Shown here one piece after another: positions 1-17,279 of a stretch of DNA of 64,000 nucleotides (its first letter is position 1; each line of letters starts with the position of its first letter). The notes under the pieces were generated by a model, which saw only the letters and a program-made list of their open reading frames with translations, did no database searches and was not told where the DNA came from. A program made the position numbers and the translations under genes. Source of the stretch: Pegea sp. RAD2-039 (Eukaryota > Chordata > Thaliacea > Salpida > Salpidae); NCBI GenBank assembly GCA_034620365.1, contig JAQGEQ010000343.1, positions 124,001 to 188,000 on the forward strand, given 5' to 3'.

Positions 1-57
1 AAGTTAGTCATGCATGAGCGCTCAATCGTGTTTTTACTGACGTCACAACCGCGATAG

Positions 58-3000
58 ATCGGTGGAATTCGTTTCATGTACGACAACATCATCTTAACAC
101 GTCAAGACTTCGTGAAAAGTGATGGTCTTGGATGTATCCTCGCTCATTCGATGGGTTTAGGAAAGACTCTTCAAGTGATCGGATTCACCGAAATTTTTCT
201 GCACCACACTTCTGCAACAACTGTCCTCTGTGTAGTTCCGGTTAGTCCCCCGCCCAAAGTGCCCCACACGCCCCTAAATTGATGACGTCACAGGTAAACA
301 CGTTGATGAATTGGGTGGCGGAATTTGAAAAGTGGTTGCCCGTGACAATCGCGCCCGGAAGTGACGTAATCCCGCGCAAGTTTCCGGTCCATGTACTTCG
401 CGATATCCATAAGACGATTGATGCGAGGTAGCGATGCGCGTTTGTGACGTCATCGCCGCTTTGATGACGTGTTTTTGTTGGTCAGGGCGAAGGTGGTTTC
501 AGAATGGCATCACGGCGGGGGTGTTTTGTTGCTAGGATACGAGATGTTTCGATTGTTGACGACCAGTCGCTCACAAAAACCGCGCAAATCTCGAAAAAAG
601 CCAAAAAAGTCATCGGGTATTGGACCACCAATAGACGTGGACGAAGAAGACCGTAAAGCTAATTTACATAAAGGTGTGTCACGTGGTTTGTACAAAGTGA
701 TGACGTCATGACGCGTAGCGTGGTTCAGGTATCATCAGTATGTTGCTGAACCCTGGTCCGGACCTCATCATATGTGACGAAGGACACCGAATCAAAAATA
801 ACGGGGCCCGGACCTCAGAAAGACTCAAAGAGGTCCGCACTAAACGTAGAGTGGTCCTGACCGGTTACCCCATGCAGGTAAGTGACGTGGTCGATGATGA
901 CGTCATCACTGATGACATAACAACAGAATAATTTGGTGGAATATTGGTGTATGGTGGATTTTGTGAGACCAGATTACCTGGGTTCGAAACGCGAATTCTA
1001 TAATCTGTTTGAGCGACCAATTACTAATGGACAGGGGTCAGATAGTACCAAAGAGGACCGCAGATTGATGAGATGTCGGTCCGATGTCCTTCATAACCTC
1101 CTTAAGGGGTTTGTGCAACGAAGGTAGGACTGTCCCGGAACACAAACCAATTTATATTGGTCCAAATTGTACAGGTCACATTCAGTTTTATGTCACACGT
1201 TACCTGAGAAGAAGGAATATGTTTTGATGGTCCGTTTTTCGAAGATACAAAAACATCTCTACAATTCGTACATGCGGACCAGGTCCAGTACACCTAGTGG
1301 TGAAGAAACCACCTCTAGTTGGACCAGTTGTATTAATCCAATCAGGGCTTTTTCTGTTTGTTGTCGGGTTAGTTTGTGGGACAGTTTGTGGTCGCTTTTA
1401 AATGTTCGTTTTTGGGTAGATATGGAATCACCCGGATGTCTTGTATAAGACCTACCAAGAACAAAATGATCATTCTGATCTTGACATTGATCTCGACTTC
1501 ACTGTTCTTGATTCAAATGGAAAGATGAAAGCGATTTGTCGAGATAAGAAGATGAAGAAACGGAAATTGATTAATGGGTCGGTATCAAAAGGGCTTCAAT
1601 TTGATTATTACTAGTTGACTAGTAGTTGGTAGTTAGCTTAAAGTTATTTTTTCAACAAGAATTTGATGATATAACTCATAAATAACATCTTATTATAAGA
1701 TTTTTATCATTTTAATAAAGAAATAGATCCTTTTAAGTAGTCTAGTTATTCATACGCGCTCTGCAACAAAATGCTAAATTATTTATAATTAATATCTATA
1801 TAGTGATGATAAAAATAATGATTTATTATTGAAGAAACTTTTTTTGATAATAATTCATAAATAATAATATTTATCATAACTAAGTTAATAACAATTATTA
1901 TCAATTCATAAATATTCAAATAATAAATAAATATTAATATTTATAAATATTAATAATATCAAATATTTTTATCATAAATATTTAAATAATAATTCATAAT
2001 AATCATAATAAATTTATAATAATAATAATTTTGTTATTTAAATTATATATTAGTTATAATATAATAATAAATTTATATAATAATAGTAGTAGTAATTTTG
2101 ATTCATAATTTTTATAAAATTTTAATTAATAATTTAAAAGGTTTTTTTGGCGGCTATTTTATTGTAGTAATTTTCATTCATAATTTTTATAGAAATTATG
2201 CTTCTGATGAAGAAGTTGGGACTTCCCCAAGATCGACATCAAGTGATGACAAAGAAAAAGGAGAAAATTATGAATGGGTAAGTTCGATTTACTCACAAAT
2301 ATAATTACTTGATTGTGATTGGACGATATTTTCAGATCAGTAATTTATTTGATGATTATAAAATGGGAGATTTGTATTTATCTGGAAAGATGGTTATACT
2401 TCTTCATCTGATTGATAAATCTATTTCAATTGGAGACAAAATTCTTGTTTTTAGTCAATCTTTAAGCACTCTTTCATTGATTGAAACATTTCTATCAAAA
2501 CGTGAAGTTCCAAGTCCTAACAACACCACTAACAGGTGACTAACCACCTAGTAACTAGCTGCCTAGCAACCAACTACTAGCAACTAACCACCTATCAGCC
2601 AACCACTTAGCAACCAACCACTAGCAACCAACTACTTAGCAACCAACCACTAGCAACCAACCACTTAGCAACCAACCACTAGCAACCAACTACTTAGAAA
2701 CCAACCACCTAGCAACTAACCACTAGCAACCAACTACTTAGAAACCAACCACCTAGCAACTAACCACTAGCAACCAACCACTAGCAACCAACCACCTAGC
2801 AACTAACCACTAGCAACCAACCACCTAGCAACTAACCACTAGCAACCAACCACTAGCAACCAACCACCTAGCAACCAACTACTTAGAAACCAACCACTAG
2901 CAACCAGCTACCTAGCAACCAGCCACCTAGCAACCACTTAACAACCAGCTAATGTTTATATGAAGAAAATGGAGTAAAGGGCATTCTTATCTTCGTCTCG

Positions 3001-5099
3001 ATGGCAACACAGGATCATCAGAACGCGAAAAACTCATCAATCAATTCAACTCACCTGACAACAAGATCACGTGGCTCTTCTTACTATCAACAAAGTGTGT
3101 CTTCATGATCCCCATCAACTCTTGATCATGACGTCACTTCCTACAGAGCTGGATGTCTTGGTATTAATTTGATTGGAGCAAATCGCGTCGTTGTTCTCGA
3201 TGCATCGTGGAATCCTTGTTACGACGCGCAAGCTGTTTGTCGTTGCTATCGTTACGGCCAACAAAAGAAGAGCTTCATCTACAGACTCGTTGCGGATCAA
3301 TCGATGGAGAAGAAGATTTATGAGAGGCAGGTTTCAAAGCAGGGAATGTCTGGTGAGATTTCGAAGCTTCTTTGCTCTTTACTCACTTGTGATTGGTTGA
3401 TAGATCGCGTCGTCGACAAGTTGAACCCAACACAAGTGTTCACGAAACGCGAAGTGGTTAGTTTGCTCGAATTCAGCGACCACGAGCTTCCACAGGTTGA
3501 TTTCAGTGAAGATCAGGATCATATTGATGATCCGGTGTTAGCGAGTCTCTGTCAGGTGAGAGATCACCACCAGGTGGCGTAGTTGTTGATGATGTATTGC
3601 TAGGAGCACGGTGATTGGTTGACGAAGAAACCGTTTACACATGAGTCACTACTTCTTGATTGTAAAGATCAGCGATTGACGAAAGCTGAACGTCGTGAAG
3701 CGCTCAAAAATTACGAACAAGATAAAAGAGCATCACTCACTCTTAACTACACGTAACTAAGCAACGAGTCGACTCGGTTGCCATGACAACCGATCTCTTT
3801 TCAGCCGCCCGTCTTACATCAACTACTACAGCAGTCATCACCGAAGCAGCAACTCGACAAATTCCATCACGTTGCCAAGCAACCGGTCAGTTTCCGGTTT
3901 TTTTCTAACTTCTCTTTTCAAACTTTTCTATTTTAGACCGGATTACGGTGATAGCCGCAAACTGACCAGACCAGTGGCCAGCGTCCAACCCTACAAAACC
4001 AGTTCCTCGTCGTCAAGAGTGATGACGTCATCAAATGTAAGTGAAAACAAACAACCAATCAGCGACGAGTATTTGTTGCCGGCAGAAAACAAGTTTCCCG
4101 CCAAATCTGGAAACTGACCAACGAAATCAAATTGTCCCAGCACCAGGTGTCGCTTGTCATATGGTGGTCGCGACCACTGATATACCAATACCGACCGCAA
4201 GTACATTTACAATGTCCTCTGGAAGTGGTCAGACGACCACCAGTTCATCTTCATCAGATCGTGATAGGATCAGAGCTGGTAACATCATCATCTTCATCTT
4301 TAAAATCTTCAATTGTTGATTTTTAGGAGAAGAAATTATGATTATGACAACAAAAAAAGGGACTTATATAAGAACCTCTGAAAATCGTATTTTTACTGTA
4401 AAGATGAACGATAATTCATCATCAGTTTGGAGTCCTAAAAGTGATCTTTCAAGTTTGAATAGTGGAAACTCTAATAAGATCAGATCTTCCATTCCTTATA
4501 GGACCCCTCAGCCAGCAACTTACAATTTGAATCACAATGTGAGTTTCTCCTAACTGCTTTTCTCCTAACTATTTCATCAATTCAATTATTAGGATGATAA
4601 ATCAGCTGAGATGTATCAACAACAAGCAAATTATTTCAATCAAACCTCAAACTCATGGACGACAAACACAACAGCACCATCTATATCAAACACACAACCA
4701 ATCCAACAACAACCAAATTTTGCTTATAAAAACCAATATAACCCGATTACACCAGTATTTGAACCATCTGGAAGCGGAAATTACCATAACAACCAACTGA
4801 TGCAGACAAATAATGATCTTCAAAGTCATGCTCATCCAATGAGCTTTCAGATGCAGCAATCATCTAATCTACAACTACAAAATGGACAACAAATAAACAA
4901 TCAAACAGAAAATCGATACTATCAACAACAAACATATAAACAACGTACAAATTCAACAACAACAAACACAAACACAAGTGTCTTCACCGGTAAAAATACA
5001 TCTCTCCCTCCTAACAAGGAACTTTATCTCCAACAACTTTGTCAGCAGCAAAAAATGATATTTGAATCTATAAATAAGACCTCTGCTAATCAAGATTAG
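58..5099 (+). CDS. RAD54L2: RAD54L2/ARIP4-like SNF2 ATPase, 5'-partial
   Basis: SNF2-family chromatin remodelling ATPase of the ARIP4 branch (nuclear, androgen-receptor-interacting in vertebrates). Visible exons: 58-240, 294-427, 486-673, 729-877, 927-1123, 1175-1367, 1420-1577, 2193-2277, 2336-2535, 2966-3094, 3147-3352, 3404-3555, 3604-3752, 3805-3885, 3937-about 4040, about 4141-4278, 4327-4538, 4593-5099. Exon 1 opens with IGGIRF and carries the ATP-binding loop [15 protein letters not shown] lies in exon 4 and LTGYP at its end. The helicase C lobe is in exons 9-11 (LVFSQSLSTL, GANRVVVLDASWNP, AVCRCYRYGQ). The ARIP4-specific C-terminal motifs ATTDIPIP and KGTYIRTSENRIF are kept. The last exon is Gln/Asn-rich and ends at TAG 5097-5099. 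Upstream exons lie outside the window. The junction of exons 15/16 is not firm: the perfect GTAAGT at 4037 gives the wrong phase, so GTGAAA at 4041 may be used. Introns are mostly 45-60 bp. Confidence 0.93.
1578..2192 (+). other. AT-rich long intron of RAD54L2
   Basis: Intron between the exon ending HHP-type region and the acidic exon starting at 2193. The donor GTCGGT at 1578 is chosen because it gives the phase needed by the acceptor TATAG at 2192. Most of it is simple AT sequence rich in AATAAT and TATTAT runs. No gene is seen in it. Confidence 0.55.
2539..2955 (+). repeat. Intronic minisatellite, CTAGCAACCAACCA-type
   Basis: More than 25 tandem copies of a 14-16 bp unit built from TAGCAACCAACCAC and variants (CTACTTAGCAACCAA, CACCTAGCAACTAAC). 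It fills almost the whole intron between donor 2536 and acceptor 2965 of the RAD54L2 gene. Unit variants alternate in a higher-order order, which suggests repeated local duplication. Confidence 0.9.
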
Positions 5100-5630
5100 A
5101 AAAAAAACTTATTTTTTTTGTATACTGCCTGATTTTTCATGACTTTTTAAGATGTACAAATCTTATTGAAAGATAGTTTTGTAAAAATATTCATCTTTAA
5201 CTTCGGTGTATCAGTAAATGTAGAAAAAAAGAGATTTCTGCCGCTTCTTATTCCCTTCCGATCGTGAAATTGTAAATATTTATAGTTACAAAAGTTGACT
5301 TTTTTTACTTTTTGTCAAAATGGCCGATGATTCATTTTATAATACAAAACTCATACCGACATCATCCCAATAATTTAAGATTTAAGAGATGCAGAAGACG
5401 TGTTTATGATTAACAAAGTAGTCTAGCTGATAAAAAGAAATTAATTATTAATTAAGTGATCAGATTTTAATTAACAAATAATAATTATTAATAACCAATT
5501 ATTAATTAATAATTAATTAATAAAACGGTAAATTATCATCTTAAAAACCCCAAATTATTGGATTTAGATTTTTAAATATTATTAACTTTCTATCTAAGTT
5601 ATATTCTTGAGTTATATATTTTAGGGGATT
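5100..5630. other. Intergenic, AT-rich 3' flank of RAD54L2
   Basis: Downstream of the RAD54L2 stop. Contains T-rich stretches and TTAATTAATAA runs at about 5440-5525. No coding gene is seen. The polyadenylation site is not identifiable with confidence. Confidence 0.5.
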
Positions 5631-6750
5631 TTAATAAAATTGATTGGAATAACCCGAATTTAGCATTTAGTGGAAAATCGTTTAACTTGGATAGCGATAA
5701 TACTAATTCAGTTTTTCTAAGCTTCCTCGATACCAATAATCTATCTCAGATGGTTACTTTTCCAACCCAAGTTAGTGGTAATACTTTGGATCTTCTCATC
5801 ACATCAAAACCTGATAACGTTATCTACGTTAATCAAAATGAACCTTTTGCTTTGACATGCGATCACAATATGATTGAATTCAAACTCCATCAAACTTTTT
5901 TTACGAACGTTAAAACTTCAAGCAAAAGGAATTTCTACTGTGGAAATTATGATGGCATTAACAAGTTTCTATCAGATGTTGACTGGATTTCTGTTTCAAC
6001 TCTTCCGAAGACATCAATACTATTTGCTCAATGTTTACTAACATCGTTAAAGAGTCAATCAAAGAATTCAAATCTTTTTATAAAATCAACAAAAACCAAA
6101 TTTACCCAAATTATTTAAAGAATTTACAAAATTTAAAAACCTCCTAGACAAATAAACTAAAACAAACCCTTCCATTAAATCTCTATACAAAGATCTTTGT
6201 ATAGTTTACAAGAAATCTATTTCTAATTTCTATTTAGGAAGAGAAACTGCAGTTTTATTTTCACCTAGCAGGAAAACGTTTTTTGGTTTCATAAATCGCA
6301 AGCTTAAGACGAGATCTCAAATACCTCCCCTAATTGATAACAGCGACCAGCTTGTGATGGAACCAGAAAATAAAACTGAATTGCTAAACAATCAATTTAT
6401 TAACCGATGATGGCAATACTCCTTCGTTCTCCTACTCCACTATTCATACAAATGTCTCTGAGATGGTAGATCTTGACATAACGATCAATATGGTATCCAA
6501 GGCTATTTCTTCTTTAAAATCATCAGTTTCCAACACCCCAGATCAGATCCCAGCATTGTTTTTAAGAAAAACTACTTCATCTATATCACTGCCTTTATCG
6601 CTTTTCTTTAACATGACTCTGAGGCGAGGAAGGGTTCCACAAATTTGGAAGAAAGCTATTATTACTCCAATTCATAAAAAATGTTCCAGAAACACCGCAC
6701 TTAACTACAGAACAGTTTCGTTGACTTCAGTTATCTGTACAGTTTGATGA
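5631..6750 (+). mobile_element. Decayed non-LTR retrotransposon (CR1/L2/Jockey-like), endonuclease plus RT start
   Basis: Broken frames read first as the C-terminal part of an apurinic-type endonuclease (GDFNKIDW at about 5634; later LDLLITSKPDNV and SDHN-like CDHNMIEF), then as the linker and N-terminal reverse transcriptase region (TPDQIPALFLRK, PQIWKKAIITPIHKK, LNYRTVSLTSV at 6520-6740). Stops and frameshifts separate the blocks and the RT catalytic region is absent. It is a relic and cannot encode an active enzyme. Confidence 0.8.
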
Positions 6751-7792
6751 ATTCTACCTCAATCTTGTATCTTTAGGAAAATGTTAAAAGTTTGCTGATA
6801 AACTTAAGGTTTGTATTTTACGAATAAATTTAAGGATTGCATTTTACGTGGTTAAACTTAATTGTAATACTAATACTAAATAGTAATACTTCTGATTAGT
6901 TTCTGCATTTTATGATTAATTGCCAAATTGTTAATTTGTAATTTTATCTTCATCTAACTTGAATTAATCTTCGAATTTTCAGAATAATTGATTATAGTTA
7001 CCCAACATTTTTTCAGTTTAAATATTTTTTATTCTTATTTATTTATTTCAATAAATGCGAAGAAGGGTGCTTCTTTTTCTGAACAAGCAAAATTATTAAA
7101 TTTACTTCATTCAATGAATTATTAAAACTTTCAGATAATTTATTTTTCATTAAATTTTATGTAGTTCTGTTAAACTTTTTTGAAAACTTAAAAACATATT
7201 AATTTGTTTAAAAAAATTACTTTAAAAATTAGTACAGTAACAAAAGTGATTACAAAAATTACTGATAAAAATTAATTGAAATTTTATTTCTAATTTTTGA
7301 TTTGTAAAACCGTTTAAAGAAAATGAAAAAAGTCTTTTACAAAGAAATCTAAAAAGACACTAAATAAAGAACCAAATGACGACTTATTCAATACTATAAG
7401 TACATTACTAAAAATTATTTAAAATTAAAAGATTGAAATAATCTTGTAATCTATTTATTATGCATTTATTATTCATAAACAAGAAGAATAATATCAATTT
7501 TTTACTGATTAAAATAATATATTAAAATCAAATACAGTGAAAATAGTTTTTAATTTTTGTACTTGGTTCCATTTTGTTCAAAAGCCAATTAATTCTGTTG
7601 ATCTAAACAAAACAAATATTGTAAAAAATTATAGTTTTTATCATTCACTTAATATAAGTTTTTATTTTAAAAAGTAAAGGTTTATTTAAATTAAATTATT
7701 TTTATAAATTTTTGAAAGTATTTTAATCTAACAACAGTTTTAATCAAATATTTTCCTTAAATTTATATATTTTTTATAAACAGAAATTACAA
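6751..7792. other. Intergenic AT-rich sequence with LINE-tail relic
   Basis: No gene seen. At 7040-7075 the words TTTATTTCAATAAATGCGAA and GAAGGGTGC match the reversed 3' tail of the LINE family that recurs elsewhere in the window. The last bases (ATAAACAG just before 7785) form a good splice acceptor 13 bp before the next start codon. Confidence 0.5.
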
Positions 7793-9832
7793 ATGTTTAA
7801 AAATCTTAAAATTTTATTTTCTAAAAACCAAATTAATTTTTTCAAATATAATTATATCAAGTCAATAACAAGACATCAAAGTACATCTATAAGAATCGGT
7901 TGTTCATCAGGGTTTTGGGGAGATACTCCAACATCAAATCACCAACTTATACATCATGGAGACATCAATTACCTTGTATCCGATTATTTATCTGAAATAA
8001 CAATGTCTCTACTAACAGCTGCTAAGAATAAAAACCCAGAATTAGGATATGCTCCAGACTTTGTTCATTTTGCAATTACTCCTCTATTAAAAGAGATTAA
8101 AGAAAAGAAAATTAAAGTAATTAGTAATGCAGGAGGTACTAACCCAAAAGCATGTGCAAACGAGTTATTAAAAGCTTGTGATAAAATTGGAATTGATTTA
8201 AAAGTTACTGTTGTCACTGGAGATGATTTAATGCCAAAGATTAAGAGTTTAAGAAATGAAAATATTAAAGAAATGTTTGATGGAAGTTGTCTTCCTGATA
8301 AATTAATGAGTTTGAACGCTTATTTTGGAGCAGAACCTATAAAAGTAGCTTTAGATGAAGGCGCTGATATTGTTGTGACAGGGCGTTGTGTAGATAGTGC
8401 CCTAGTCCTGGCTCCTTTGATTCATGAGTTTAAATGGAGTCCAACTGAGTTTGATAAGTAAGTTTTTTATTCTAATAAATCGACAGAAATACATTTTATT
8501 GTTAATTAGACTTGCTTGTGGTAGTTTAGCTGGCCACTTACTTGAATGTGGGGCTCAAGTCACTGGTGGTATTTTAACTGATTGGAAAAAGGTTCCGGAC
8601 TGGGACTCGATCGGATTCCCAATCGCAGAATGTCTTCCAGATGGTCAATTTATGATCACAAAACCTAGAAGCACTGGAGGTTTGGTTTCAACTCAAACTG
8701 TCGCTGAACAATTAGTTTATGAAATCGGGGACCCATCTTCATATAAACTCCCGGATGTTGACTGTGATTTCACTCAAGTGAAGATCAAAGAAGTTGATGA
8801 AGATTGTGTCTTAGTAACAGGAGCACGCGGTAATCCACCTAGCAACCACTTTAAGGTTTGTGCCACTCATTTAGAAGGTTTTAGATGTACTGCCGTCTTT
8901 CTGGTTGGTGGAAAAAACGCGATAGCGAAAGGTAATGATGACGTCATCGACGCTACGAAATTGATTTGCATTTTTTAGGTCGACGAACCGCTGAAAGTAT
9001 CTTGAAGCGTGTCCGGATGCTCTTTAAGATGTTAGGACTTCCGGATTTTATTCGTGTTAATATACAAGTGATTGGTGATGAACAGATGTACGGATCCAAC
9101 GCGCGATCTTATGACCTTCGTGAGACGATGACGTGGATCGCTGTAGAGCACGAGAACAAAAAAGCTCTTCAAATCTTCACACGAGAAATAGCGGCCGCGG
9201 GAACAGGTATGATCTTCATCTTCTAGCTCTTCTTCATCAAATCTTTGTTAGGAATGGCTCCGGGTCTTTGTGCATTTGTCGGTGGGCGACCCAAGATATC
9301 TCCGGTCCTTAAGCTCTTTTCATTTCTATATGATAAGTCCAAGCTACCTGCCCAAGTCCACTTGCCCCACTCTATTATCGACTGTCCACATCAATTACAT
9401 GATTGTGACGTCATCAAGGAGTGTGTTGAACCGCGAAGTGATGACGTCACTCACGGAGACGCTTCGTGTATTTTAGAAGACTTAGTGATTGCTCGAAGCG
9501 GGGATAAAGGAAACTGGGCAAATATTGGAGTGGTTTGTCGGCATCCTGACTTTGTGCCCTATATCCGCCACAAATTGACCACAGAGGTGGTCCACAAATA
9601 TTTCGAACATTTGTTTGAAGACAGCGACCCGGAAACCGCGGTACAGCGCTACGAGTTGCCTGGTATCAACGGATTTAATTTTGTGATGAGAGATTGCTTA
9701 GGAGGAGGCGGAGTTGCTTCGTTGAGAACAGATCCTCAAGGAAAGTCTTTTGCTCAGATGCTCTTGGATTTAGAGCTGACAGATCTTCCAGAAGATGTGG
9801 TCCAACTCGCGAAACAGTTGAAAGAAAATTAA
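7793..9832 (+). CDS. AtuA-like / DUF1446 protein, probably mitochondrial
   Basis: Four exons: 7793-8457, 8510-8931, 8979-9206, 9252-9832, giving 631 aa with all phases consistent. Residues 1-30 are rich in Lys, Arg, Phe and Asn with no acids, as in a mitochondrial presequence. The body is the acyclic terpene utilisation AtuA N-terminal family: IGCSSGFWGDTP, a Gly-rich NAGGTNPKAC, VTGDD, VVTGRCVDSALVLAP, ECGAQVTGG. The C-terminal AtuA-like domain holds ARSGDKGNWANIGV and DCLGGGGVASLR. In bacteria AtuA acts in citronellol/geraniol breakdown; the animal substrate is not known. Start chosen at the first Met, 13 bp after an AG acceptor, which suggests a 5'UTR intron or trans-splicing. An AATAAA follows the stop at about 9867. 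Coding GC is far above the flanks. Confidence 0.9.
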
Positions 9833-12045
9833 ATTTCATAAATTTGATGTAAAAGTGAATTTTAGAAAATAAAAAAATTCAAGATGTTGATTTTGATTCT
9901 AAATATAAATTTAGTTGAAGATATTTGATTCTTTTAGAGGTAAAAAAGTTCCTTGAATTTAAAATCTTTTAAGAAATTAAAGTTTTAAAGTCGATAAAAG
10001 TTTATCATTTATTATTAAAAGAATTTAAAATTTGAAAAATATTTCTAAAACTAAAATAATTTGATGTTTTTTTAAATGTTAAAAGTTGTTAATAAGAAAG
10101 TTGTTTCAAACTGAATTAGAAGATTTAAAAAAAAAATATGTGTCAAGTTTCATAGTTTGTTCAGTTTAAGTTAAAACCAAAATGCTTAAAAAACTAAACT
10201 TTTAAAAACTTCAATAAAAACTTATTTTTTAAATAATTATTATTTATTTTTAAATGTTTAATTTAGGAAATTTTTTAATTAAAGATTAATGAATTTCTAT
10301 TTATTAACTGTCTGTTTTCAACTTTGTTAAAGATTTATTAAAGATCAAAGTTTAACTTTTTAGGTTGATTGTTAGAAGATAAAAATAAACCTTTTTAAGA
10401 TGATAAGATAAACAAATAATTAGAGATATTTCAATAGAAGTTTAAAAGATTATCTAAAATTCATTTCAAATGTGTTTTTGAAATCTATTATCTTTTTCTT
10501 AGGTAAGTATTGACAGATTTTAAAAGACGACGCCAAGAATTTTTATCATTTTGTAAATTTTAAAATTATCTTTAACTCTACATATAAGATCATATTTTTA
10601 AACAACTAAATATTTAAATTTTTATTAATATTTTATTATAATATTTAATTTCCTTAAAAATTTCAAGACTTTTATAATAATTTTTTTCATAAAAAATCTC
10701 TTTCTAACTAACTAAATGAAAATTTATTTTCTATAAATTCAAAAATATTTTAGACTTTTAGATTTCGTTAATTGTAATTATCAATTATTTTCACAAAAAG
10801 AAGTTAAAAAATAAAATTTGTAAATTTTATAATCGCTTTTTCTTTAATATGATGATTAAAAGAAATTTTGAAAAACATAAAAAGCAAGATAATCTGTTTT
10901 ATTTATTTATTTATTCACCTGTAATTTAATAAAATTTAAAAAATTAGATTTACTTTATATTTATTATGTTGAAACGTAAACACGAAAAAGACTTTAAAAA
11001 ACACAAATTTCAAAATGTTAGTTGATAACTTGAATATTTAAAAAAGGAGTAAGTTTTTAAAAAGCATTGAAACTTGGAGTTAATTCGAACACTGACGTCA
11101 TACAAGGTGATAAAAATCTTCGATTATAAGTAGAATGTTGAAATGATAACAAACCACGTGATTAGAAAAGTGATTTAAGATGATATATAATGAAAAGCAC
11201 ATAACCAAAATTAGATATAAATTGAATGAGTTATTCTGTGTCAGGATTACGACTTACTTTACTTTGGGGGTGTTTTCTCAAGATTTAAAAAGTTTATCTG
11301 ATCCTAACACAGAATATCATTTCTTATCAACATATAGTTCAAGAAAAAATGTTTTTATCCAGTTATGATTCAGTTAGTATTTTTTGTTTTAAGTATTTAT
11401 TTTCTTTGATATTTTAAGCCAAAGAAAATACTTCTTAACAAAAACAACTAAGCTGAACGAACTCTGTAAAAGTTAAATTTATTTCTCAAGGTATTCTGAT
11501 CATTCTTTGGACTTATAATAATAGATTACTTAAATTCTGAAGATTTAAAATCTTTTTTTAATTTTTTGTTGATTTATATTTGAGTTAGTATATTCGCAGT
11601 TTTGTTCTTAAAAAATTTCTCAAAAATTAAATTATTTGAGTTGATATTTTATTATTTAAATAAAATTATAAAAAGTAAAAATTGAGGTGGTTTTAGATTA
11701 AAATTATTTATTTCATAATAATCTTACAACAGAGTGAATATTGAAAAAGTGAAAAGCATAATTGAAAATTTGAGTTGTTAAAATCGTTTCTACATAATTT
11801 TTTTAATAAAATATTTGGTTAGATAGTTTTCTTCTGCTTTTAGCTTTCAGTTATTGTACGAAATCGGAAATACAAAGAAAAATTGAAAATTATGTTTTAA
11901 TTCTTTCAAGTTGAACTTGTTTTCCATAATTATTTCCTACAATTAAAGTTTGCATAAAATACAAATTGTAGAATCTTTTAGTCATTTGTTTTTCCATCTG
12001 TATAACATCTAAAGCATTAAAGAGTATATCATTTTATTTAGAAAT
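9833..12045. other. Intergenic AT-rich stretch
   Basis: No gene is supported. It contains A/T homopolymer runs, one TGACGTCA at 11093 and two imperfect inverted repeats (11233-11318 and about 11380-11450), noted under findings. A short open frame at 11180-11368 has no recognisable composition or family match and is left out. Confidence 0.5.
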
Positions 12046-12047
12046 AA

Positions 12048-12708
12048 TTTATTTATTTATTTATTTATTACAATAAATGTGAAGGAGGGTGCCTAAAGAG
12101 AGCACCTCTCGCTAACACACATTCTCACAAATTAGATCTATTTGACGTGTAAACGAAAAAGCATATGACAGTGAAGAATTGCACAGAATCATAGTATTGT
12201 AAAAGAGAAAAATTCACAGTTTAGAAATGGCAATGTTGGCGATATTATAACAATTCAGCTTTTTCTTGAACAACATAAGTGATTTTGACATGACAATCTC
12301 TGATGGCAGATTGTTCCATGTACTGATTGTGCGGTATGAGAAAAAACTTAATCTGGTTAACGTAGCTGGTGGAGTGGGCTTATTAAGATGTAATTTATGT
12401 CTTCTAAGTTGATATAACTTGAGGGAGGGACTAATGGAGAAAAGGTCATCAAACTGAAGATCAATTAGGTTGTGAATAATTTTAAAAATCAGAATAAGGT
12501 CGTATTTAATTCTTCGGATTTCCAAAGTATCTAGATTGAAGAAGCTGAGAATAATGATACTTAAAAAATAAAAAAAGCTTTCAAATTTAAGTAAACTATA
12601 ATTATTATTTCTAAAAACTTTAAAAATGGTCTTTCCTATTTTCAAAAAAATATTTTTGGACAATTTATCGCGGGAAAATTTAATTACGGTCAAAAGAAAA
12701 AAATCCAT
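12048..12708 (-). mobile_element. 5'-truncated LINE, RT C-terminus and 3' tail
   Basis: On the minus strand a 164-codon frame (12214-12708) reads as the C-terminal end of a LINE reverse transcriptase protein (NLDTLEIRRIKYDLI, then YRTISTWNNLPSEIV). It is followed towards 12048 by the family tail with GTGTGTTAGCGAGAGGTGCT and a terminal TTATTGTAATAAATAAA-like run. It matches the + strand copy at 22850-23775. The insertion lies only about 75 bp upstream of the RAD54L start codon. Confidence 0.85.
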
Positions 12709-12784
12709 TTTAACCGCGAATTCAAAATCATTGTTTACATTTTAGTTTTCCTATAGTTTGCTTTATCCGAATTAAAATCTTATA

Positions 12785-17279
<4,495 letters not shown>

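Noticed and set aside
11180-11368. 62-codon open frame
   Set aside because: Low-complexity AT-rich reading within intergenic DNA, overlapping an inverted repeat; no splice signals or family features.
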